Assembly (NCBI GenBank): GCA_030068075.1
Contig: CM057843.1
Span: 44,237,365 to 44,301,364, forward strand
Direction of reading: 5' to 3'
DNA from: Paguma larvata
Taxonomy: Eukaryota > Chordata > Mammalia > Carnivora > Viverridae
Length of the DNA: 64,000 bases
This document shows, piece by piece, positions 41,034 to 52,200 of this stretch (the first letter of the stretch is position 1; each line of letters starts with the position of its first letter). The position numbers and the translations under genes are program-made. The notes beneath the pieces are model-generated. The model made no database searches. It saw only the letters and a list, made by a program, of their open reading frames with translations, and was not told the DNA's origin.

Positions 41034-44000
41034 CTGTGGAGGGGGGTGACAAGAGAGAGGCCTTCAGGCTCTCAGCCTCCCTTCTTGTTCTATGCACCTA
41101 CCAGCCAGAGAGGGGCGGGGGGATTGGGACAGGTGTTGGGCAGGAAGGTCCCTGGAGCGGCCAAGGAGAGGATGGAGAGCCGACAAGTTTAAGGAAATAA
41201 AGAATTGAGGAGGGCCTCCTCCCAGAACCCTCCCGCTCAGTCAAAGCTCTACCTGTAAAGCTCTCAGAAGCCTGGGTACTCACAAAGGGGCCGGCTCCGG
41301 TATTTGCGGATTGTCCTCACCTTTTCAGCCACTGAATGCTGGGAGATGACAAGGAATGAGCCCTAAAAAGGGTACAGAAAGATGCTCCCCCCTCTTACGC
41401 TCCCTCTGCTCCTTTCTCCAATTCTGCTGGTTTGATTCTACTCCCTCCAGGATCTAATTCTGGAGGGTCTCTGAAGAACCAATGGGAGGGGTATAATGGG
41501 GCCAGTGAGGGGAGGTAGAGTCACCCCCCCCCCCCGCTGCCTGTTAGCTTTGTGGCCCACGGGCAGGTTGGCACAACAATGGCAGCAGGGACAGTCCGGA
41601 GTCTGTCAGGCAAGCTAGGCACCAAGAAGGAAGGCTGCTGTCTTTAGGGGACTGCCAGGATGGGGGAGGGGGGGGGAGGAAGCATGCCGCCCCCGCTCCC
41701 AGGCCAGGGTCAGCCAGGGCACTCACCAGCTTCTCAATGTTCACCAAACCATCGACGAGGGTCTTACTCCCCTCGTGTAGGAAAGTCAGGTCTAGGGGAT
41801 GGAAGAGAAGCAAATGTGAGGAAGAAGAGAGGAGGTCCAAAGGGCCCTTCCCCTCCCCCACGACCCCTCCGTGGGGGGCTCCTCTCCCGTGGGCACTCAA
41901 AGCTAAGTGAGGGGGTTCATAGCCAGAACTGGGGCACGGAGACTGTGGCTAGAGGAGCACGGGAGTGACTCTCACCTTTGAGGATCAGAGGCACAAAAGG
42001 AATCACAGGAGGTTTCATCTTGGAGATGACTTCTCGGTAGCTTTTGTGGTTCCTGCAGGGGTCCTGGCATTCCGCAGAGGAGAGGTTAGGGGACAGATAG
42101 TCCCAGCACACCTCAAAGATGTCCCCTACTCCTCTCAGCCCCCTGCCCTAGATCCATCTCTGATCAGAGAGCAGTATGCATGGGTATCTAGCTGGGGGTG
42201 AGGTGGGGGAGGAGCTTGACTGTTTTCCTCTCACCTCCAAGGCAAACAGGGTAGCAACCTCCCACCTTCCTCTCCCAGCATGCGGGTGGGGGTGGGTGGG
42301 AGAGGCGGGCAGGGGAGTCTTAGGCACTAAAAACCTTGAAGGGAAGCTTGAGGAAGAAGGTTTATAGGAACAGAGGGTCTCTGGGGTGCAAATCCAGGGG
42401 CAGATAAAAGAGCTGAACCCACTCACTGTCAGGTTCTCAAATTTGCGGAACAAATTCTTGAATTTCCCTGGCAGCTTCTGCAGAGTTTGAAGGAAGGAGA
42501 AGGAACGTCAGAGTGGAGCTCCTTGCGTTTTGTGGCGGCTCTGGCTAATCCCCGGGTGTTAGAGGGGGAAAGGGCCCGGCTATCATGCAAGGGCCTGGCA
42601 AGCTGGTCTGGTGGGTAGGGAAATAGAATCAGCCCTTGGTGAGGTCTGGGGAGCTGGAAGCAGCCCAGAGGAATGAATTATTCTGGGGGAATTCGAGCCT
42701 CTGCGTTGGCATGTGCCACGCACAAGGGGCCTCACTGAGGGGTGGCTGGAATCCAGTATCCAAGTCTGCGACCTGGCCTGGGCTGCCGGCCCCCGACTCC
42801 GACGGGGATTGCGGCCTTTTACTGATTTGCACAAGGACAGGGCGCAGCATTGGCCGAGTGGCGTGCCCCGGGCCTGGATCTGCCAGAAGAGGGCGCCTCC
42901 TTCCGCCTGGCACAAAGGCTCCCTATGATGGGCCAGCCGCAGGCGCGGGAGGCAGCCCGGGGGTGAGCCCCGGAGGCCAAGATCCCCGAGAGCCGGGCCA
43001 GCCCAGGCGGGAAGAGAGGAAAGCAGCCAGCCATGCATCACCTCCCAGGTGAGCCGCAGGCGGCTGACGGCGGCGTTGTCCAGCCCCATGACGACGGCGT
43101 AGAAGGACAGCAGGTCCTGGTTCTGCTTGCAGCTGCGGGGGTGGGAGGCGAGGTCAGTGCGCGCTCCGGGGCAGGGGTGGGGGGGGGTCGGTGGCAGTGG
43201 GGAGGGGCTCCGCGCGCCCCCTGCGCCGCCTGGCCGCACCCCCTGCGCCGCACTCACATGGCCGCGATCTTGAGGAACTTCTTCAGCAGCTGCGCGCGCT
43301 TGCCCGGGGCCTCGCACAGCAACACCTCGGTGGCCACCCAGTGCGTGACCTCGCTGCAGCGCTGCAGCAGCAGCTCCAGGTTGGCCGTCTCCCGGCGGCC
43401 GCGCTCCCCGTGGAACACGTAGTCCACGAATTCCAGCTGCACCCACGTCGGCGGGGCGGAGGGGCAGCCGGGGCGTGGGGGGGTGTGGACCGCAGGAGGG
43501 AAAGTCAGGAGGGCGGGGGTGGGAGGGGTGGAAAATAGAAAAAGCGGGGACAAGACAGGATGCGAGAGAAATGGGGGAGGAGGGAAGCGACATTAATAAT
43601 ACTGGCCCATCTACTGAGCGCTTTTTAGGTGCCAGGTCCTTGAACCATCTGGTAGACATTATTGTGACTGCCTTAATTCCTTTCTTTAATAGAGAATGTT
43701 TTAAAGATACTAACCACATTATGTGGTTAGACCCACCTTACTAAGGTCTCTCACTTTGCTTTTTTCAGATTGGAGACCTAAGGCTTAGAGGGTCTGGGGG
43801 TGAATTGCCCGAGGGCACCCTGCCAGCCACCTTCTAACCCAAAGTTCAGTTGCACGAAATGCCCGTCTCCAGGCCCCCAGCCCAGCACCAGCTTCAGTCC
43901 CCACCTCGTGCACACATCGAAACAGCTCCCAGTGGAAGGCGGTAAGGTGGTTGGCGACGTCCTCAGGCTCCACTCGGTGGATCTCTGTGTCTCCAGGGGA

Positions 44001-46188
44001 GACCTGGATCTCCTCGGGGAGGGGCATCTGGTGGCAGGCAGGGACACAAGGGCTGGGCTCCACTCTTGGCTTGTGAGTTTCTGCCCATAGGCCCTCTGGG
44101 CCCTCGCTCCCAGCCAAGGCCTTGTGACTGAGTTCTTACCAGCGCCTCATAGCTGTCCCGGGTGCAGGCAAACAGGTGGCTGTTGATGCCCAGGGTGGTG
44201 AAGACACAGTCTTCAGTCGGCTGGAGAAGGACCTTCTCTGCAGGAGAACAAGCTGTTCTGCCTCAGTCCCGGCCACCGGCAGCCTCGCACACCCCAGCCA
44301 CTGTCGCCATCCCATCTAGAAACTCCTAACACTGCACGGACACATTCTAGACTAATGGGACTCATGTGATCACCCATTTGTGCTGCCTTCATCTGAAATC
44401 TTTCAAGTAATGATTTCCTTTGCATTCATCGCCTCCTTTTACCCCCCAACATTCCTCCACAGCTCTTCTCTCATCCTAGCGTACCCGTGACCCTGGAGTA
44501 TTATTTTCCTGTAGGAAATCCAGTAGGATTCTGGCTACATTGCAGGCTCTCTGCCTTCCCACAGGGATTGGAGGCCCATCCTGTGTTTTTAGCCTCAAAA
44601 ACGTAGCATCCTTAGATGCTCCAGGAGGTTAAAGAACCAGATCCCAAGATGAGTAAGAGGCAAGCACCTACATCAGAATCCAGGTGTCGTGGGCCTGTGC
44701 TTTCCAAACTTTAATGTGCATCGGAATCACCTGGGAATCTTGTTAAAACGCTCATTCTGAGTCAGCAGGTCTGGAGTGGGGTCTGAGGTACTGCGGTTTT
44801 AATAAGCTCCCAGGTGATGCTCATGAGGCCGGCCCCAGGATCACGCTTCAAGTAGCCAGGGCCTAGAAGCCTAGAATTCGACTTCACCCATGCCCCAGAG
44901 CACTGGGTGGGTGAGTTTCTCCTCTCCTGCCTGTCCCGCCCCTCGCCCCAGCCCCGTTCTTCCTGAGCCTCACCTCCAGATGAAGCTACGGCTACCAGGA
45001 TGAGCGAGTCCTCACGCCCTGCAGGCTCCTCTGAGTACTGCAATTTCTCTGTCACAGAGCCCAGAATGTCCTGCACAGACGCTGAGAGGCGGCTGCGTAT
45101 GGTCACATAAGAGTGGTCAGGCATGTAGACCCGGCAGAAGACTGGGCAGAGACAGGAAGGGGGCTTTTCATTAGAAGGCAGAATGGCAGCGCTGGCATAG
45201 TCCCCTCCAGGGCACCTCTGTTCCCCACCCCATCTCACCCCTAACCCTAAATTGGTTGGCTTCTGAAAAAGATGCTGGAAACAGGACAGGTTCTACGACA
45301 TCAGGAGAATGCCCAAGACCCAGAGACCCCCAGGGGGCCCTCTGGAAGCTCTGCCCCTCTTAGTGCCCCCACTCACTCTCATCAGAGCCCCGGAAGGCCA
45401 CTCGGGTCTGCAGACAAGAGTCTATCCGGCGGAAGTGGCGGAACAGTGGCTTCACCTGCTTGCTGGGCGGCTGGCTTTCCTCTGGGAGCCTGGCATGGAC
45501 ACAGCTGGGCGTCAGGAAGTCCTGCCAGGCATATGGAGCACCAGGCAGGCAACATCAATCAGGGACATCAGAACTGAGTCAAGGATGCGCCAGCACCAGG
45601 TTCAGAAAGTGATGAAGGAGGTCAGAAGAGAGACAATGAACAGCATGGGACAACTGTCCAAGTGACCCAAATCAAATGCCACCTCTTTCATGAATTCTTC
45701 TCTGATCTACCCACCCACCAGGAAAGGTCACTTTTTGACTTTAACTGCCGTAGGACACTGGGCTAATATTTGTTTCTGTTCGTATCTTATCTCTTCTACA
45801 AGACTGAGAGCGTTTGCGGGCTGGGCTTAGTTCTTCCTGAAAATTTTTTTTTCACCCCGCAGGCCCAGCACACTACTTGGCACATGATAAGTGTAGGTCA
45901 TCCACTGTTTGCTGAATTTTGCTGACAAGAAGTTCACAGCCTGGGAGGAGACAGACGTGTACACAGCTACTTCTAACACGAGGCAGGAGGTGTTAGGTGA
46001 TATCACAAAGGTACAAGGAGAGTTCTGTTGGTATGAGGCAGGGAGAACTTTCATCAAAAAGATGGCATTTGGGGCGTCTGGGTGGCTCAGTTGGTTAAGG
46101 GTCCGACTTCGGCTCAGGTCATGATCTCCTGGTTCGTGGGTTCGAGCCTGCTTGGGATCCTCTGTCCCTGCCCCTCCCCAGCTCATGC

Positions 46189-46222
<34 letters not shown>

Positions 46223-49200
46223 AAAAATTAAAATAATAAAAACATTTTTAAAAATTAAAGAAAAAAAGAAGATGGCATTTGAGGGGCACCGGGGTGGCTC
46301 AGTCAGTTAAGCGTCTGACTCGGCTCAGGTCATGATATCATGGTTCGTGAGTTTGAGCCTTGCATCGGGCTCTCTGCCGTCAGCTTAGGGCCCACTTCGG
46401 ATCCTCTGTCCCCCTCTCACTCTGCCCCTCCCCTGCTCATGCTCACGAGCTCTCTCTCAAAAAAAAAAGGAATTAACATTAAAAAAAAAAAGATGGCATC
46501 TAACTTGGGCCTTGAAGGACAACAGAAAGAGAAGTGGGTGGGGGGCAGTCCTTCTGGAGTGGACTGTGTAAATGATGGCAGGAAACTGGGAAACCCCAGG
46601 AGTTCAGGGTTGTATAGGGAGTGTCAGGGGAGATGAGGTAGGAAGCATTGGCAGAAGGCAGAAAGGAAGGGAGTTCATTGAACCCTGTGCAAGGATGTTG
46701 CAATTTTGTCTTATAGGCAATGGGGAGCCGAGGATGTTTTTGGAATAGGAGCACGATGTCATCAAACTGGAAAGACCTCTCTGGTGTCAGCATAAGAAGG
46801 GAGAGGACACAGGGTGCCTGGGTGGCTCAGTGGGTTAAGTGTCTGACTACAGTTCAGGTCATGATCTCAAGGTTCATGAGTTTGAGCCCTGCATTGGGCT
46901 TTCTGCTGTCAGCACAGAGCCTGCTTCGGATCCTCTGTCCTCCTCCCTCCCCCCTCACAGTTCCTTCCCTACTTGCACTCTGTCTCTATCTCTCAAAAAT
47001 AAATAAAGATTAAAAATTTTTAATAAAATTTTAAAAAAAGCACAAGAAAGGAGAGGACACAAGACCATAAGCTGCAGCCCTGGACAGGAGGCTGTGGTAA
47101 TAATCCAGGCGAGAGATAATGAGGCCTAAATGGGGGTTGTGGCGGTAGGGACGGAATGGAGAGAAACTGAAATGGTCAAAGGGATGACTGGACAGATGGA
47201 CGGATGGATGGATGGCCACAGTGGAGTCCTGAAGCTGGCTCACGTTGGTTCATGAGAGCAGATTGTGAAATTTGGGGCGATTCTGCCTACTGCCTTTTAA
47301 AAAGCCATTAAAAAAAAAAGTTTTATAAACTTGTAGCCAAATTACTACCACAAAAGATAGTAGTAGCCTGTTTTACTACATTCTGCTATTGTCTGTGCTT
47401 CTGAGGTTATTTACCTCTCTTGTATCTGTGTGGTGAAAATCCTACATTAAGAGCCTGCTACTGTTCCTCTCTTCTCTCTCCAGCTTCACATTCAAGGACG
47501 TCATGTTGGTGGCTTGAACGCAGCCAGTCAGAGAATTTACACCATGGGAATCAGCAAAAGCTACAAATCAGGGCTTTTTTTTGCTCCTGACGTGCTGGTT
47601 GTTAAAGAAATGGCTGGATCGACAAAGGAATGGCCGAGAGAATGGACAAGGAGGCTCTTGGAGGCCGTGCTTTGTGCTACCTACTCTCCAGCAAGAGAAA
47701 GGGGCTGAACTGAAACCACATTGGAGTCAAAAGGCCAGAGGCAGTCCCTGCGATTGAGGAACAGGGGGACTTCTGTCCTGTCCCCTCCCCCAACACATTC
47801 CCCTCACTTTAGCTCCACTGTTTCCACGAGCTGGTGCAGTCTCAGTGTGTCCTCTCGAAGGTCCTGGTAAAGGGACTCATCCTTCATAATCAGCAGGTAC
47901 AGATCCTGAGGAGCAGAGGAGAGAGAAGGTAAAGGCAGGGCTCCCATCCCGAGCATCGCTATCAACAAGGGCTGGGGCAGGGGCTCCATGCCTTGGAGCA
48001 CAGAGGAGCCATATAAACTCAAGGCCCACTGGTATCCTCTTCTTCTGGGTACCCAGCTTGAGGAGTACGGCTCCCTCAAAGGGGTCCCCTTCCAGAGCTA
48101 AGAGGCTGCTCACCCACCTTCTCTTCCCAGGCCCACCTTGATAATGCGGCCAGCCCCCTCTTCCTCCTGCAGCAGCCCCTGGTAGGTGTCCAGGAAATGA
48201 AGGAGCATGGCTAGACAGGCCTGCTTCCGACCCAGCCCCTCGGGGCCCTCCATGCCTCCTGCCCAAACAAAACTGACCCCTGAGTTAAGGAAAAGCCCTG
48301 AGCAGGCAGACCCGAAGAAACTGGGAAGGGAGATGAAAGACAGTGGGTGGCTAAGCCCTCCCAAATATTCTCCAGGCTTGGGGCCAAGAAGAAAGGAAGT
48401 CCAGGTGTCCCTGGAGCCAGGACCCCGTCATGCCTCAGCCCAGGTTTTTTCTCAGAATCGGTACGGATGGCATCCACTTGACCACATCCATCGGACCACA
48501 TCCTACCTGTTTGAATTTCACTTGCGGATACCTTGCCCGGACCCACCCAACCTCTGACCAGCCCATAACCTGGAGCTGGGAAAGCCCAATGATGCCTACC
48601 ACAAACCTGACCATACCTCGGTGTAAGGCCCGGTGTTTCAAGAGAGCCTATGGTATTCTCCTCAATGGCCTGACATTTACAATTAGATCCTAAAATAACT
48701 CAGCGAGAGGCCCAATGCTTACGCGAAACCCTATGAATAGCTCAGCCAGTGGCTTGTCTCTAGCAGACCTTACTAAAGCGTAGCCATGACCTGATGTTTA
48801 CATCGGACCCTATAATAACTCACTGGGCAACCAGATGTTTAGAGCAGCAATCCAGTGGGGAAAGAGGCACTCTTAATAGAATAATAACACCTTACATTTG
48901 CACAGGGCTCTGCAGTCTCCAAAGCACTCCCACATCTACTATCAGATTGATCTCCACAGCAGCCCCACAGGTAGGCAGGGCAGATGCTATTTACTCCCTT
49001 TTTACAGAAGAGGAAACTGAGGCCCTAATAGGTTAAGTGGTCTGCCCAAGGTCACGCAGCTGCTGAGTAAAACCCCTGGAATTGAAACCCAGGCGCATTT
49101 TCTAGGGAAGAGTGGAGGCCCTGACATCACACGTGGGGTAGGGGAAGTGGCTGCCTCCCGACCTCCCCTTTTGCAGGCTCCAGAAAAGGATATTACTGAT

Positions 49201-52200
49201 GTAGCTCCTCCAGAAATTTCTCCGTGGGGAGGAAGAGAGAATGGGTGAGGACGATGTCATCCAGCAGGATATCTGTAGAGATCAGTTGGCACCACTGATG
49301 TCAGGCGGGCACTTCCAGGACCTGACTGGACACTCACTACCCCCTCCCTTGCCTCCTAAAGTGAGTTCTCCTTAGCCAGGCTGGAGCCCCAGCCACCTGC
49401 CCCGTCATGCTCTGCACAAGCGCGCGGGCACACGTGTGAAGGTTCTGGGCAGCCGTTGCGGGGGTGGGTTTGGCAGCTGCCAAGGCAGCTGGAGGGAAGG
49501 AGGGGGCGCCCTTTGATGGCCACGCCCACTTCTCTTCAATGCATGTGGGAAGCTGGTCAGATAATATAGCAAGCTTGAGATCTGCCCCCAAAAAAGAGGT
49601 AGACCACAGAAGTGTCTCTAGACAAAAAGAACTTCCAGAGGATAGAGTCAGTGTGTGTGTGTGTGTGTGTGTGTGTCTGTGTGTGTGCATGTTCATCCCT
49701 CCTGCCCTCCCTACTCTCTACCTAACAACTCTGAGTTCCAACTAGGCAGGTGAGAACCAGCCCCATTAAAAGGGAGAGGGAGTGACTGCCATCTCTTTGA
49801 TCCCAAAAGCCTTTGAATAGAAACCCTGTGTCCTCCAGATGCCCAGAGATGGAAGGGTTAATGATGGAAGGGTGGAGGGGAGTGGCTCTTACCACCCTTT
49901 TCCCCTCCACACCCCCATCTGGGCCTGGCTCAGCCAGTCAGCCAGGTACAAGGTCGCCCTGACTTGCAGCCAGCCCTGGGGTGGGGCAGGGCAGCCTGGC
50001 ACACACAGACAAGCAGGGCTCAGGGAGGGAGCCAGGTGTCCTCACCAGGACAGGTTAGGGCCAGGTCCCCAGGCACTGCCCCCAGACAAAACCAAGGCTT
50101 CTGACGTCCCTTGGCTCACCCACCATGCCCTGGCCTCTGATTCAAACCATGAAGGTAGAGGAGGAGAACCAACACAAGATCCTCTATTTTAACTACTGCA
50201 TTTCACAAATGAGAAACTGAGGCCCAGGGTTGGGAGGGACTTGCCTGGAGCTGGAATAGGAACCCAGACTCCTGAGTCTTTGTTCTTTTCTCAATATGCC
50301 TGAGGCAAGCAGAGTGTCAGGGTAGAGCTCAGTGGTTAGATGGGGCTGCTTAGATGTTTGTGAACCTTTGGCTGGTTTGGGAATAACTTCTGTGAGTCCC
50401 CCCCACCTCCCACACACCCTGGGAAAAAGCCAAGATGACTTGAGAACATTGGTTATATTGGAGACTATCAGAGTGGCAGGTTAAATTGATTCTCATTTAC
50501 TTACTGGTTCCCCAAACCAGTTACTCTGGGGATCTAGCTTGCCAGCCCAGATAATAGGGTGACAATCAATTCAGGAGTCCTTCCCCAGGGGAGACCAGGC
50601 CCCTGTGGAAGTGGAAAGACAGTTTCTCCCTTTTCCTCTTTACCCAGCTACCCTGCTATGCTCTTAAAGTGAGACCGAGAGCCCCAGCCCTGACCCCTGG
50701 CTCCAGGGATGGTGACAAGGAAGAGGGATGCCCAGCATCCTTCCTATCTATCTCACAGGAGAGAAAAGGAAGAGGTACATGGGGCAGAGTGGGGGAGATG
50801 CTGCTATGGGGGCTACAGTTTGGCGTCTGTCTCTTCCAAGCCAGGCTCTGGTCCAATGCACAGCCTCCCCAGGGAATGTGTCATAGAGACACAGGGTGTG
50901 TGGTGTAGGCGGGAAGTTATGGTTAGGAGAGCTGTGTGTGTCTGATATTTTTCTAATTAAATCCAAAAGGTGTCAGCTCCCCAGGGCAACGACAGCTGAG
51001 CCAAAGAGAGGGCCCAGGTCTCGAGAAAAATCTAGGGGGGGAGGGTTGGTTGGAGTCCCATTCCACACACCTAGGTTTAGGCTCCCTACAGAGGACTAAG
51101 AGCAAAGTGCGAAACCCCCATCTTGAGGCCCTCAACCAGGGCTCCCCATCCTCAGGCCTTGCTGGGCTTAGCGAAATACTGAGAGGCAGACCTAAAGATC
51201 CGCCAGCCTTCTACCTCCACCACCAACCAGCAATTCGGGGTCTCAGTTTACTCAAAGTCCCCTTAGTAGGGGTGCTGGTGGGGATTAGTGAAATAGTATC
51301 ATCATTTAGGGTGATAGCTTCTCAGGGTGTGGCTATTATTTTTTAAAGAGGCCGTGTGCCTTGGGAAGGGCAGGAGTTGGAGGAGTTCAGAATCCCCTTG
51401 ATGCCACAGGGTCCTGATGTCTGTCTGCCCAGCCACCCCTCCCTCAACAAACACCTTCTGAGTCAGCCCCCAGCTAGAATGCCTTCTTCCCCCTCAAGCT
51501 GCTAAGGACAATGCGTCCCTTTGCCAGAGCCTGAAAGGCAGCCTGGGCCCTGTGCCTGTCTGACATTGCCCCACTGAGTGGGCCAGCCCTGTGCTCTGGG
51601 GCTTCTAGCCAGAAGCAGGGACTCCGGGAAGGTCTCTCAGGTCTTGAGCAGCACCTCTTGGAGTGAGGGGTGTGAAGCTCGGTGTGCTCTGGGCAGCTTC
51701 CATCTTAGTGTGCCAGGCCTTAATTTGGGGCCACAGAAGGAGGTAGTCACCACCAGGGACCCATTGGGGTCTGTGGGCAATATGTCCAGGGGAAAGGAAG
51801 GGTGGCTTGAGGGGAGAAAGAGTTCAGCTTCTTCTCCAGCCAGTGGGTGAGGCTGCTACAGGGGGGAAGGTGGCACAGCCACTTCCCTCCTGCAGAAGGG
51901 TCTGTTCCTCCCCTAGGCCGCTGCCCCACTTCAGCTGACCGCTCAGCCCCACACCGAGGCTCGCACCATGGCGCCACCCCCACTCTCCAAGGGCGAGGAA
52001 GAGGAACCCGGTAACAACCCCCTACTCCGGGATGCATGAGCCTTACCTGAGGCGGCGCTGTCCCTGGTGGCCCCTCCGGCGAGCCGCTCCAGAACCCGGT
52101 TCAGAAGATGCTCCGGCCGCTCGGGGGCGCCCAGGGGGGCCCAGGGCGGGGAAGTCAGGGGCTCGCCGGGGGACAGCTCGTCAGAGGAGTACGAGGAAGG

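Larger units (their letters stand above)
49275..52045. other. RAPGEFL1 intron 1, mostly unique
   Basis: 2.8 kb, GC-rich and SINE-free, with one GT repeat and one MIR. The low repeat load next to a CpG island fits a regulatory intron. Confidence 0.5.

Noticed and set aside
42583..43719. 378-residue frame on minus
   Set aside because: It reads through RAPGEFL1 exons 9-11 and introns, mostly in the wrong frame; the real exons are separated by clear splice sites.
48505..48560. Candidate extra RAPGEFL1 micro-exon reading WVRA before GTATCC
   Set aside because: Its phase does not join exon 3, and exon 3 itself already supplies FVWAGG in frame.
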